Below are positions 10,182-19,151 of a DNA stretch of 64,000 nt, piece by piece (position 1 is the first letter of the stretch; each line of letters starts with the position of its first letter). A model generated the notes under the pieces. That model was not told the DNA's origin, made no database searches, and saw only the letters and a program-made list of their open reading frames with translations. This DNA is from Sulfuricurvum sp. (lineage in GTDB: Bacteria > Campylobacterota > Campylobacteria > Campylobacterales > Sulfurimonadaceae). Position numbers and translations under genes: made by a program. The stretch covers positions 62,001-126,000 of the forward strand of contig NZ_JAQTNN010000005.1 in assembly GCF_028713855.1 (NCBI RefSeq), written 5' to 3'.

Positions 10182-10491
10182 GTCCTGATGTTGCCTCATA
10201 TCCGTAGTGTTTTACGAGATAATTGATGATGGTTTGTTGATCTTCTTTTCCTATCGGGGCTTTGAACTCATTAACCATTTTTTGAACGGTTCCTGTCCAA
10301 TAGGGACGGCTTTTTTTACCTTGATTAAGAATGTATCCCCATGAGTGGCAGATAAGGCAGTATTGCTGTGCTACTTCATCATGGTCACCTTGTACCATTG
10401 GATAATCAACGTAAGGCATCTCAATCGGTTTATCAACTTGAGCGAATGCGGTAGCAGCCAAAAATGCGCTGAGTATTAGTAATTTTTTCAT
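10171..10491 (-). CDS. sorB: Periplasmic c-type cytochrome, SorB-like subunit of sulfite dehydrogenase
   Basis: 106 residues with a Sec signal peptide (about 1-17) and one heme c attachment motif CLICH (45-49). The size and the following WGY/RPYWTGTV context resemble SorB, the monoheme cytochrome that takes electrons from the molybdenum subunit SorA and passes them to the cytochrome c pool. It lies 9 nt behind the sorA-like gene. The axial second ligand is not certain; a Met at 87 or Met in the W-x-M-V segment are candidates. Confidence 0.8.
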   Translation of the reverse strand: MKKLLILSAFLAATAFAQVDKPIEMPYVDYPMVQGDHDEVAQQYCLICHSWGYILNQGKKSRPYWTGTVQKMVNEFKAPIGKEDQQTIINYLVKHYGYEATSGQGH

Positions 10492-10500
10492 TTTTGAACC

Positions 10501-11727
10501 TTATACAATTTTCACATTAACGCTATCAACAGCGTTGTATTGATATCCGCCGGCATTCCAACCGATCTCATCCGCAAGTGGCTGAATATTGCCGATACGG
10601 TTGATAGCACGTGCCATAATCGTAAAATTACCTTTTGTTTTGGTTTCCCATTCAAAACTCCATGGCCGGAAGGCAAATTTGCCGTAATCTTGACCCAGTT
10701 TTGCCGCACTCCAGCTTTTACCGCCATCGAGAGAAATCATAACTTCTTTGATCCCTTTACCCTGATCGAAGGCTACACCTGCAATTTTTACTTTGGAGCT
10801 TTTTTTGATTACGGTATTGGAAGATGGATAACCAATGACCGATTTGACTTTCATGGCAGCTATGGGTTTACGTTTGTATTCAAAATCGCTTCCTGAAACG
10901 ACACATTCGCAATCGTTATCCGGTACGGTGTAGGCTACGTCCATAAAGAAGCTTGTACGGTAGGTATCCATAACCATAATCTCACTTAGCATTTTTACCC
11001 AGCTGTCCGAGAAGTGTCCCGGAATGACGAGACGGATCGGGAAACCGTTGAGATAGGGGAGATCTTCGCCGTTCATGGAATAGGCAACGATGATTTGATC
11101 CTCAAGTGCTTCTTTGATCTCCATTTCACGGAAAAAGTCAGGAGTCTCCTCCATCGCCGGTTTTTCTAAACCGTTAAGGCCAACCCATGAAGCGCTTTCT
11201 TTGACTCCGGCACGGTTCAAAATGTCTTTGAGTCGTACCCCTTTCCATACGGCACAGCCCATTGCGCCATGGTCCCATTGGACACCATGGGTTGCTTGTC
11301 CGGTAACTGCATAATATTTGCGGCTGTTACCGCCACACTGCAAGACTGCAGTAATCTCTGCAGGTTCAAATTTAGATTTTAAATCATCAACACTGAGGGA
11401 AAGAGGGGTATTGACTGATCCTTTTACCTCCAGACGAAACTCATTCAAATCGATGTGAGTCGGGATATCCGGAAGATGCCAACGGACGAAAAATTCATCA
11501 TTCGGAGTGATAGCTTGGGTAAAAATATCACGTCCTTTTGAGGACTTAAGCAACGGAGGACGGTCGGAAATCGTGACCATTGGCTTTTTTTCCGGAAATG
11601 CAATAATGGGCGTTGTAAATTCTTGTGGAATGGCAATAGGTTTTGACGGTGTCTCTTTTCCAAGAAGGCTTGTCGCCCCAAGGAGTAAGCCGGCACCTAA
11701 AAAATGTCTGCGGTTAAGATATCTCAT
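10501..11727 (-). CDS. sorA: Sulfite:cytochrome c oxidoreductase molybdopterin subunit (SorA/SoxC-like)
   Basis: 408 residues of the sulfite oxidase family. The N-terminus carries a Tat-type signal (NRRHFLGAG followed by a hydrophobic stretch to about residue 22). The oxidoreductase molybdopterin-binding domain contains LQCGGNSRK, with Cys131 as the expected molybdenum ligand. The C-terminal dimerisation domain has the SLDGGKSW and WSFEWE motifs. It oxidises sulfite to sulfate in the periplasm, feeding electrons to the adjacent cytochrome. SoxC is a close relative, but the monoheme partner fits SorAB. tatC and tatB lie two genes upstream. Confidence 0.88.
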   Translation of the reverse strand: MRYLNRRHFLGAGLLLGATSLLGKETPSKPIAIPQEFTTPIIAFPEKKPMVTISDRPPLLKSSKGRDIFTQAITPNDEFFVRWHLPDIPTHIDLNEFRLEVKGSVNTPLSLSVDDLKSKFEPAEITAVLQCGGNSRKYYAVTGQATHGVQWDHGAMGCAVWKGVRLKDILNRAGVKESASWVGLNGLEKPAMEETPDFFREMEIKEALEDQIIVAYSMNGEDLPYLNGFPIRLVIPGHFSDSWVKMLSEIMVMDTYRTSFFMDVAYTVPDNDCECVVSGSDFEYKRKPIAAMKVKSVIGYPSSNTVIKKSSKVKIAGVAFDQGKGIKEVMISLDGGKSWSAAKLGQDYGKFAFRPWSFEWETKTKGNFTIMARAINRIGNIQPLADEIGWNAGGYQYNAVDSVNVKIV

Positions 11728-11778
11728 ACGATCTGCCTTCGATTATAATATCACTATTTTATCATAATCTGGAATGAT

Positions 11779-12810
11779 TTAGAGTATAAGCATTGCATCA
11801 CCGTAGGAAAAAAAGCGGTATTTTTCATCTATCGCCTCTTGATAAATTCGGTGCGTTTCTTCGAGTCCTACAAATGAGGCAACAAGCATCAGAAGTGTCG
11901 ACTGGGGAAGATGGAAATTGGTGAGGAGATGATTGATACGTTTTGGGGGATTATTCGGGTGTAAAAAGAGGTTTGCCTCTCCACTTTTTGCATCGTGACG
12001 AACATGGTATTCGACTGTACGCGTCGAGGTTGTTCCGATGGATAGCAAGGGGATGTCGCTGTGGATAAGGTCATGTGCCGAGGGTGAGATATTAAAATAT
12101 TCCGAGTGCATTGGATGGTCGGTAATGATCTTTGCTTCGACGGGTTTAAAGGTTCCAGAACCTACATGTAGGGTTACAAAAGCATGTGGATGCTGTGAAC
12201 AAACCGACTCAAATAGCTCATCGGTAAAATGCAAAGAGGCTGTCGGTGCGGCAACGGCACCTTCGTGGTGTGCAAAGACGCTTTGGTACTCGCGCTCATC
12301 TTCGGAGTCATCTTCACGTCCTAGATAAGGGGGGAGTGGGATATGCCCGATCTTTTCTAGAATGGGTAGGAGATCTTCAAATCGGATAAGGGTGTCATGG
12401 GAATAAAAGTTGACTTCACGGCTACCGTCTTCAGATAATGCAATAACTCGGGCACTAAGATTATCATCGAAGTGTAACAGGGTAGACTCTTTTACCCGTC
12501 CTTTGATATAGACATTGATGGTATGGGCATCATGGGGGCGATTGATAAGGAGCTCAATTGCTCCTCCACTCTCTTTTTTCCCGTAAAGCCGTGCTTTGAT
12601 GACTTTGGTATCATTGAAAATAATTCCGCAGCTTTCGGGTAAAAAGGATTCAAGAGCATCAAAACGGGCATGAGTGATCGTTTTATCACAGCGATTATAG
12701 ACGAGAAGTCGTGCATGGTCTCTTGGATAGGCCGGATGGGTTGCTATGAGACCCTCGGGGAGTTGGTAATCATAGCTTTCGGTTAGAAGAGGGTCGAGTG
12801 GTTCAGTCAA
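11779..12810 (-). CDS. queA: S-adenosylmethionine:tRNA ribosyltransferase-isomerase QueA
   Basis: 343 residues with typical QueA blocks: YDYQLPEGLIATHPAYPRDHARLLVY near the N-terminus in two stretches, GIIFNDTKVIKARL, HVGSGTFKPV, GTTSTRTVEY and the terminal TNFHLPQSTLLMLVASFVG region. It transfers the ribosyl part of SAM to preQ1-tRNA, giving epoxyqueuosine at the wobble base. The start overlaps the tatC end by 8 nt, and sorA follows after 51 nt. Confidence 0.96.
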   Translation of the reverse strand: MTEPLDPLLTESYDYQLPEGLIATHPAYPRDHARLLVYNRCDKTITHARFDALESFLPESCGIIFNDTKVIKARLYGKKESGGAIELLINRPHDAHTINVYIKGRVKESTLLHFDDNLSARVIALSEDGSREVNFYSHDTLIRFEDLLPILEKIGHIPLPPYLGREDDSEDEREYQSVFAHHEGAVAAPTASLHFTDELFESVCSQHPHAFVTLHVGSGTFKPVEAKIITDHPMHSEYFNISPSAHDLIHSDIPLLSIGTTSTRTVEYHVRHDAKSGEANLFLHPNNPPKRINHLLTNFHLPQSTLLMLVASFVGLEETHRIYQEAIDEKYRFFSYGDAMLIL

Positions 12811-13585
12811 TGGTCTCTTCTTCGTCTTCTTCGATGTAAGGATCTTCTTTAGGGGCTGGATTGACTGCTTTAACGATCAAAATAGAGATACCATATAGAA
12901 GAATCAACGGTACTGCCATCATGATTTGGCTGAGAACATCCGGCGGGGTTAAGACAGCGGCAATGATGAAAATCAGAACAATCGCATAGCGGAAAAAGCC
13001 GGTCATCATTCGATCATCAATCAGACCCAAGAGGGCGAGAAAATAACAAAAGACGGGAAGCTCAAATGCCAAACCGAATCCCAATATTATTTTGGTGAAA
13101 AAATCAACATATTCACTGATGTTGTACATAGGGACGAACGAAGCACTTCCGAATTCGATGAAAAAAGCAAATCCTAGCGGAGTGACAAAATAGTACGCAA
13201 ATGCCCCACCTATGAGGAACATGATTGTTCCCCCTGCAACGATAGGGATAATCATCTTTTTTTCATTGGCATAAAGCCCCGGTGCGATAAAAAGCCATAT
13301 CTGTGCGAGTATAACAGGGAGTGAGACGATCAGACCGGCAAAAAAGGAAACTTTCATCGCAACAAAAAAGGCTTCGGACAGCTCTTTGGTAACCAGCATA
13401 CCCTTAGCGGCTTTCGGAGAGATTTTAGCAGCTACGGTTAATGCGTCAATAAGCGGTTGAGTAATCCATGCGAGTATGTCATCATGAAAATTCCACATAA
13501 CAAAAAACATAATAATAACAGTTGCAACGCTGATGCCGAGGCGTTTACGAAGCTCGACTAAATGGGGACGTAAATCATCAAACAT
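12803..13585 (-). CDS. tatC: Sec-independent protein translocase TatC
   Basis: 260 residues, six predicted membrane helices. The N-terminal LRPHLVELRKRLGIS motif with conserved acidic and basic residues is the Tat signal receptor site. Further hallmarks are the ELSEAFFVAMKVSF loop, FIAPGLY, and the FAFFIEFG...FFTKIILGFGLAFELPV region. TatC recognises twin-arginine signals. The acidic C-terminus (EEDEEETID) is cytoplasmic. Its start codon abuts the tatB stop, and the SorA-like Tat substrate is encoded downstream. Confidence 0.97.
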   Translation of the reverse strand: MFDDLRPHLVELRKRLGISVATVIIMFFVMWNFHDDILAWITQPLIDALTVAAKISPKAAKGMLVTKELSEAFFVAMKVSFFAGLIVSLPVILAQIWLFIAPGLYANEKKMIIPIVAGGTIMFLIGGAFAYYFVTPLGFAFFIEFGSASFVPMYNISEYVDFFTKIILGFGLAFELPVFCYFLALLGLIDDRMMTGFFRYAIVLIFIIAAVLTPPDVLSQIMMAVPLILLYGISILIVKAVNPAPKEDPYIEEDEEETID

Positions 13586-13998
13586 TAGGCATTCTCTAGG
13601 GTAGTTTTGGTTTCTATTGTTTTAATCTCTTTTGGCTTTGGCGCAAAAGTGACTACCTCAGGTTCTTTAGGCGCTGATGGTGCGGAAGGGGCAATGGTAT
13701 TAAAATCAAGTTCACTTTTAATTCCGGTCAGTTCGGCACCGATTTCAGTGACATTGGTCATACGTTCCAATTCCGAACTGGCATTTGTGAGCTCATTTTT
13801 ATAATTGAGTACCTCTTCTTTGAGTTCGGAGAGTTTCATCTCCTCTTCAATGGTTGCACGTGCTGTGTTGACCGTACTTTTGACGCTTCGAAAAAATTTA
13901 GCGATTTCGACCATTGTACTGGGGAGCTTTTCCGGTCCTAAAAACAATATCGCAATAATAGCGATAAGAAAAATTTCACCTAAACCCATTCCAAACAT
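13585..13998 (-). CDS. tatB: Sec-independent protein translocase TatB
   Basis: 137 residues: an N-terminal membrane helix beginning MFGMGLGEIFLIAIIAILF, the LGPEKLP hinge, a long amphipathic helix and a charged, proline-rich tail (about 105-137). The glutamate in the membrane helix (GEIF) and the length favour TatB over TatA. It sits immediately upstream of tatC in the same operon. No tatA is visible in the window. Confidence 0.92.
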   Translation of the reverse strand: MFGMGLGEIFLIAIIAILFLGPEKLPSTMVEIAKFFRSVKSTVNTARATIEEEMKLSELKEEVLNYKNELTNASSELERMTNVTEIGAELTGIKSELDFNTIAPSAPSAPKEPEVVTFAPKPKEIKTIETKTTLENA

Positions 13999-14050
13999 AA
14001 TAAGTGCCTACTTCTTGATGTGATAAGGAGGGATTTTATCCAAATAAAGT

Positions 14051-15112
14051 TTAAAACCCTTCTACTCTCAATGCGATTTCATCGGCCAGAAGAAAATCGG
14101 GATTAAAATAGCGCTCATTATGGCAGGTGAGCATTTTCTCATGGCAAAGAAGTTCGGCTTGTCTCTTTTGTTTAGGATTGAGATGTTTTACCTCAACACC
14201 GACACAGCTGCGAAAGCCTAAAAAGAGTTTTTCACTTAAAAGTGCTTCCGCTTCAATCTCCTCGAGCCTAATTTCACAGGGGGTTTGGATGTAGTGTTCG
14301 ACACTTGTTATCGGATAATAACGGCAATTTTCTAAAAATCCGACAGCGCCGGCTCCCAGCCCTATGTAGGGTTTATGCTCCCAATATCCGATATTGTGGT
14401 GTGAGCGGTATTTACCGAAATTGGAAATTTCATACTGATCAAATCCGTGAGAAGTGATTTCACGAAATAGCCATCGGGTCAGTTCTAACTCCTCATTTGC
14501 CATTTCGGGTGTTTTTTCGAACGCCGTCTCCTCTTCGATAGTGAGGGCATAGAGACTGATATGATCGATGGGAAGGGCAAGTGCTTGGGTTACATCCGCT
14601 TTTAAAAGGGCTTTTGTATCACCTTGTACACCATAGATTAAATCAACACTGAGATGTTTGTATCCGATAGCGGAAGCGGTACGGATTGCTTCGAGGGCAT
14701 GCTGGGTGTGGTGAGCGCGTCCTAGAATCTTTAATTTTTCATTGTTGAAGCTTTGAACACCGAAGCTCAGACGGTTAACTCCCAATTCATACATTCCCTC
14801 CAGCCATGAACGGGTGGCACTGTTGGGATTGGCTTCGGAAGTAATCTCACAGTTACGGGCTAAATAAGGGTCGATCATCTCAAAAAGCGGTCGATAAAGC
14901 GAGGGCTCTACTGTAGAAGGAGTGCCTCCTCCTATAAATACTGTTTCAATAGGGTTGCTTGCGCTTACATTAAAACGGAGCAACTCTGTTTTGAGCTGTA
15001 GGATAAGGGCATTCATATACGCTTCGCGCAGGGAAAATTTATCAACATAAGAATTAAACGCACAGTAGGAGCATTTGCTATCGCAAAAAGGGATGTGAAT
15101 ATATAAAAGCAT
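14051..15112 (-). CDS. hemW: Radical SAM heme chaperone HemW (coproporphyrinogen dehydrogenase-like)
   Basis: 353 residues with the radical SAM cluster motif CDSKCSYC (CX3CX2C, residues about 9-16) followed by AFNS, and the family segments VFIGGGTPS, EANP and RLSFGVQSFN. In HemW proteins the fourth cysteine found in HemN is absent after the cluster, as here (AFNSY). HemW delivers heme to respiratory proteins rather than oxidising coproporphyrinogen. It is expressed from the minus strand, divergent from rppH. Confidence 0.88.
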   Translation of the reverse strand: MLLYIHIPFCDSKCSYCAFNSYVDKFSLREAYMNALILQLKTELLRFNVSASNPIETVFIGGGTPSTVEPSLYRPLFEMIDPYLARNCEITSEANPNSATRSWLEGMYELGVNRLSFGVQSFNNEKLKILGRAHHTQHALEAIRTASAIGYKHLSVDLIYGVQGDTKALLKADVTQALALPIDHISLYALTIEEETAFEKTPEMANEELELTRWLFREITSHGFDQYEISNFGKYRSHHNIGYWEHKPYIGLGAGAVGFLENCRYYPITSVEHYIQTPCEIRLEEIEAEALLSEKLFLGFRSCVGVEVKHLNPKQKRQAELLCHEKMLTCHNERYFNPDFLLADEIALRVEGF

Positions 15113-15181
15113 ATGAGATTATAGTATTTTTAATAGCGAATAGTTTACAATACCCATCCAAAATACACTAAAAGATGGTGA

Positions 15182-15652
15182 ATGACCGAAAAAAAGTTCT
15201 ACCGACCGAATGTGGCGGCGATTATTGTTTCTCCCGAGTATCCCGAGACGAAAGATATTTTTATCGCCGAACGTAATGATTTGGTGGGGGTTTGGCAGTT
15301 TCCTCAAGGGGGAATTGATGAAGGCGAATCGAGTGAAGAAGCGCTTTTTAGGGAACTTGAGGAAGAGATCGGTACTAAAAAAGTAGAGATCATTGCCGAG
15401 TATCCTGAATGGATCGCGTATGACTTTCCTCCTCATGTCGCAGCAAAAATGGCTCCGTATGCAGGTCAAAAACAGCGCTATTATTTGGTACGTTTGAAAA
15501 AAGGGGCAAAAATCGATTTGGATACCAAGCACCCTGAATTTAAAGCGTACCGTTTTGTTGCGATCGATGAGCTATTGGGCCACATCGCCCATTTTAAAAA
15601 ACCGGTCTATGAACGTGTCATCTCCCATTTTAGAGCCAAGGGGTATCTGTAA
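15182..15652 (+). CDS. rppH: RNA pyrophosphohydrolase RppH (Nudix)
   Basis: 156 residues. The Nudix box [20 protein letters not shown] (and following IG) matches GX5EX7[20 protein letters not shown] at the N-terminus and WQFPQGG before the box are typical of RppH/NudH, which removes pyrophosphate from mRNA 5' ends and starts decay. The ATG is preceded by AAAGATGG. A TTTACAAT element at about 15144-15151 is a likely -10 region. Its stop overlaps the lysC ATG. Confidence 0.93.
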   Translation: MTEKKFYRPNVAAIIVSPEYPETKDIFIAERNDLVGVWQFPQGGIDEGESSEEALFRELEEEIGTKKVEIIAEYPEWIAYDFPPHVAAKMAPYAGQKQRYYLVRLKKGAKIDLDTKHPEFKAYRFVAIDELLGHIAHFKKPVYERVISHFRAKGYL

Positions 15653-16863
15653 TGCTAATTGTTCAAAAATTCGGAGGCACCAGCGTCGGCGATTTGGAGC
15701 GGATCCAAAACGTCGCCAACCGTGTTTCTAAAACGCTTAAAGAAGGGCACCAAGTTGTCGTCGTCGTATCGGCAATGAGCGGTGAAACTAATAAATTGAT
15801 TGCGTATGCGGAACATTATACGACGACGCCGGAACGCAGTGAAGTCGATATGCTGCTTAGTTCGGGTGAACGGGTAACGGCGGCGCTTCTTTCGATTGCC
15901 CTCAATGCGATGGGACATAAAGCAACCTCTATGAGTGGCCGCCGCGCAGGGATTGTGACGGATAGTATTCATACGAAAGCTCGAATCGAGAGTATCGATC
16001 CAAGTGCGATGCATTCAGAACTCTCGTCAGGTAAAGTTGTTGTAGTTGCCGGATTTCAAGGTGTGAGTGAGAGTGGTCAAGTAACGACGCTTGGACGCGG
16101 AGGCTCAGACCTCTCTGCCGTTGCCCTTGCGGGAGCATTGGAAGCGGATTTATGTGAAATTTATACCGATGTAGACGGTATTTATACTACTGACCCAAGA
16201 ATCGAGCCGAAAGCACGTAAGATGGATCGAATCAGTTACGATGAGATGTTGGAACTGGCTTCTTTAGGAGCAAAAGTGCTCCAAAACCGTTCTGTCGAAT
16301 TGGCTAAAAAATTAAACGTTAACCTCGTAACCCGTTCCAGCTTTAGTGATGCGGAAGGGACACTTATCACAAAGGAAGAGAATATTATGGAAAAACCACT
16401 TGTCAGCGGTATCGCACTCGATAAAAACCAAGCACGAGTATCACTCAGCGGCGTGATCGATCGTCCCGGAATTGCTTCGGATATTTTTACCCGTTTGGCC
16501 GACAACAGTGTAAATATCGATATGATTATCCAAACTTCAGGTCATGATGGCAAAACCAATTTGGATTTTACCGTCCCTAAAACGGAACTTTTGGATGCCA
16601 AAAAAGTGGTTGAAACCTTCATCGCCGATGATGAGATCAGTGAAGCATCATACGATGAAAATATTTGTAAAGTATCCATTGTCGGTGTCGGTATGAAATC
16701 ACATACCGGCGTAGCGGCAAAAGCGTTCCAAACCATGGCACGTGAAAACATTAACATAATGATGATCTCGACATCGGAAATCAAAGTGTCGATGGTTATC
16801 GACGAAAAATACGCGGAGCTTGCAGTGCGATCGTTGCACAGTGCTTACGCATTGGATCAATAA
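15652..16863 (+). CDS. lysC: Aspartate kinase
   Basis: 403 residues. The kinase domain begins [36 protein letters not shown] and the [15 protein letters not shown] stretch bind ATP and aspartate. Two C-terminal ACT domains (about 265-400) give feedback regulation. It phosphorylates aspartate, the first step toward lysine, diaminopimelate, threonine and methionine. It heads the hobA-holB-folP cluster, whose order with lysC is conserved in Helicobacter and relatives. Confidence 0.97.
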   Translation: MLIVQKFGGTSVGDLERIQNVANRVSKTLKEGHQVVVVVSAMSGETNKLIAYAEHYTTTPERSEVDMLLSSGERVTAALLSIALNAMGHKATSMSGRRAGIVTDSIHTKARIESIDPSAMHSELSSGKVVVVAGFQGVSESGQVTTLGRGGSDLSAVALAGALEADLCEIYTDVDGIYTTDPRIEPKARKMDRISYDEMLELASLGAKVLQNRSVELAKKLNVNLVTRSSFSDAEGTLITKEENIMEKPLVSGIALDKNQARVSLSGVIDRPGIASDIFTRLADNSVNIDMIIQTSGHDGKTNLDFTVPKTELLDAKKVVETFIADDEISEASYDENICKVSIVGVGMKSHTGVAAKAFQTMARENINIMMISTSEIKVSMVIDEKYAELAVRSLHSAYALDQ

Positions 16864-17412
16864 GTGCGCCGTTTTGATCAATGGACATTAGAATCGATTC
16901 GCTCCGAGGGGGCATCGATGAGCTGGTTCGAAGAACAGCGTTTCGAATGGACCCCTGCTATTGCTAATGCCATGGATCAGATGATGGGGGGGAAAAGTCT
17001 CGTCCTCATTACCGACCATGACCGTAAATGGTTTTCGCACTATATTACGGCATCATTGAACAAACGTTCCCCCGACCGTCCGATGATCCCTATTGTTTGC
17101 ATTGATGCGTTGTATCCCCATTATGATCATGTCAGCGGTGGCGAGTCGATTGATATGCTCAGCGATATGCTTGATATCACTTTTAAGGGTGAATATCTTT
17201 TTTGGTACATCGGTAAGGGTGATGATCGTCGCGCAGATATTGCCAAACGCAGTACGAACTCGCTGTTATGGATTATGGATGAGCGCTTTCAAAACGCATT
17301 AGTATTGCGTTCGCATGACCCTCTCATCGATATCAAGCTATTGCAGCTTTACCGCCTTTTTGATAAAACACTCAGTGCCGTACTGTTCGGGGAGATTAAT
17401 GTTCGCGAATGA
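16864..17412 (+). CDS. hobA: DnaA initiator-associating protein HobA
   Basis: 182 residues starting at a GTG directly after the lysC stop. The segments WTLESIRSEGASMSWFEEQRFEW, read in two parts around the SMSW core, and LITDHDRKWFSHYI match HobA, the SIS-fold protein that binds DnaA domains I-II and promotes oligomerisation at oriC. The function corresponds to E. coli DiaA but the protein is characteristic of Campylobacterota. The lysC-hobA-holB-folP order is strong supporting context. Confidence 0.9.
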   Translation: MRRFDQWTLESIRSEGASMSWFEEQRFEWTPAIANAMDQMMGGKSLVLITDHDRKWFSHYITASLNKRSPDRPMIPIVCIDALYPHYDHVSGGESIDMLSDMLDITFKGEYLFWYIGKGDDRRADIAKRSTNSLLWIMDERFQNALVLRSHDPLIDIKLLQLYRLFDKTLSAVLFGEINVRE

Positions 17413-18022
17413 ACGGGGCGGAATTCTTATCACCTCTGAGATAGAAGAGAGAGCCAGAGAAATAGAGGAATCGTTACGCCCCCTTCGCAGTGTCACCTTT
17501 ATGCGAGACGATTTTAAAATCGAAGATGCCAAAGAGGTGATTGCCGAGGCGTATAAAAGTGAAGAAAACACCAAAACGCTGATCCTTGGAGCCAAAAGTT
17601 TTACGGTTCCGGCTCAAAATGCCCTTCTAAAAATTCTTGAAGAGCCTCCCCGCAATATCGTTTTTATCCTTATCGCGCCTAACAAAAGCACGTTTCTCCC
17701 AACCGTACGTTCCAGGCTTAGCCTTACCCAAGAACATACACAACGCACTCATGAAGCTCTTCCGATTAGCCTCAAAACACTTGACCTTTCAGGGCTATTC
17801 GCTTTTGTCAAAGAGAATGATCGTCTTAAAAAACATGAAGCCAAAGCACTGATAGAGCAACTCATGCATCAGGCGATTCATATCGAGAAGCTCCCTCTTT
17901 CAACAGTACAGCTTGAAGGGTTTGATAAAGCACTCCGCCTGATAGAACTGAACAGCCGGTTGCAAAGCGTATTAGTGATGGTGCTCATGAATTTTCTCAA
18001 AGAGGTCAAACGTGGTCGTTGA
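17399..18022 (+). CDS. holB: DNA polymerase III subunit delta'
   Basis: 207 residues from the ATG at 17399, which overlaps the hobA end. It keeps the clamp-loader signature PAQNALLKILEEPP and LPTVRSR but lacks an N-terminal P-loop, as expected for delta'. It is shorter than the E. coli protein, as in other members of the phylum. An upstream in-frame start at 17315 is inside hobA and rejected. The stop overlaps the folP GTG start by 11 nt. Confidence 0.9.
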   Translation: MFANERGGILITSEIEERAREIEESLRPLRSVTFMRDDFKIEDAKEVIAEAYKSEENTKTLILGAKSFTVPAQNALLKILEEPPRNIVFILIAPNKSTFLPTVRSRLSLTQEHTQRTHEALPISLKTLDLSGLFAFVKENDRLKKHEAKALIEQLMHQAIHIEKLPLSTVQLEGFDKALRLIELNSRLQSVLVMVLMNFLKEVKRGR

Positions 18023-19151
18023 AAAACTCTCAAACACTATAAATCTGCATCGTGAACTCAAATCTTTAGGTGTAGATGGCGGCGGCGTTTCGATTTTAGA
18101 GGATAAAGGGACACTCCATCTGATCCGTATCCGTGATCTGCATGTGGGGGCTGCCAATATCCTCAAGCAAGATGCTCTTAGCATCGGTGCCGATGTTGCG
18201 GTTCCGCGAGGTACGGTAACAGCATCGATTCCTCAAGTGGATGTCCTTTTGATCGCAACCGAGCGCCAACTCCAACAACTTGTGAAAAAAGAGAAGGCCC
18301 AACCGTTTGGCCTAAAACAGCTTTCGATTGAACTGGAAAGTTTTTGTCGTTTGAAACACGATGACGATATCTCCATTATGGGAATTCTTAACGCTAACGA
18401 CGACAGCTTCTATCACGCCAGCCGGTTTCAGGGTTCAAGTGCGGTTGAACGTATCGAGACGATGATTGAAGAGGGTGCCGATATCATTGATCTGGGAGGC
18501 GTATCGAGCCGTCCGGGAAGTATTGCGGTGAGTGTGGAAGAGGAACTTGAGCGGGTACGTCCGATTATCGATGTATTGTATGAGCAAAAATTCTATGAAA
18601 AAACGCGTCTTAGTCTGGACAGTTATGAGCCTCGTGTCGTTCAGTATGCGTTAGAAAGAGGATTTCATATTATTAATGATATTACGGGTTTAGCGAATGA
18701 TGAGGTTGCACGGCTTTGTGGCAGCTACGGTGCAACGGCTGTGATTATGCACATGCAGGGCACTCCAGTGAATATGCAGGAAAATCCGATTTACTCATCT
18801 GTCATTCATGATGTAGAACTTTTTTTTAGTGAGCGGATTGCTAAAGCGGAATCATTTGGAGTTAAAGATGTGATTTTGGATTGTGGGATTGGATTTGGTA
18901 AACGATTAGAAGATAATCTCACCCTGATTACCCACCAGAGCCATTATCTGCGTTTTGGTAAAAAACTGTTAGTTGGAGCAAGCCGTAAATCGATGATTAA
19001 TTCGATTTCACCTTCAAATAGTTCTGAGCGTCTTTCCGGCACACTGGCCCTTCATCTTAAAGCAATAGAACAGGGCGCTTCGATTGTCCGTGTTCATGAT
19101 GTGAAAGAACATGCTCAGGCTATCCGAGTATGGAAGGCGCTAAGGGGATGA
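18012..19151 (+). CDS. folP: Dihydropteroate synthase (epsilon-type, with N-terminal extension)
   Basis: 379 residues, about 100 longer than the standard enzyme. The catalytic barrel begins near residue 115 with SIMGILNANDDSFYHASRF, where the usual ILNVTPDSF loop is altered. It continues with IDLGGVSSRPGS, HIINDITG, VIMHMQGTP, GIGFGK and a final RVHDV. The N-terminal approximately 110 residues are an extra domain seen in Campylobacterota FolP. The enzyme condenses pterin and p-aminobenzoate in folate synthesis and is the sulfonamide target. GTG start. Confidence 0.93.
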   Translation: MVVEKLSNTINLHRELKSLGVDGGGVSILEDKGTLHLIRIRDLHVGAANILKQDALSIGADVAVPRGTVTASIPQVDVLLIATERQLQQLVKKEKAQPFGLKQLSIELESFCRLKHDDDISIMGILNANDDSFYHASRFQGSSAVERIETMIEEGADIIDLGGVSSRPGSIAVSVEEELERVRPIIDVLYEQKFYEKTRLSLDSYEPRVVQYALERGFHIINDITGLANDEVARLCGSYGATAVIMHMQGTPVNMQENPIYSSVIHDVELFFSERIAKAESFGVKDVILDCGIGFGKRLEDNLTLITHQSHYLRFGKKLLVGASRKSMINSISPSNSSERLSGTLALHLKAIEQGASIVRVHDVKEHAQAIRVWKALRG

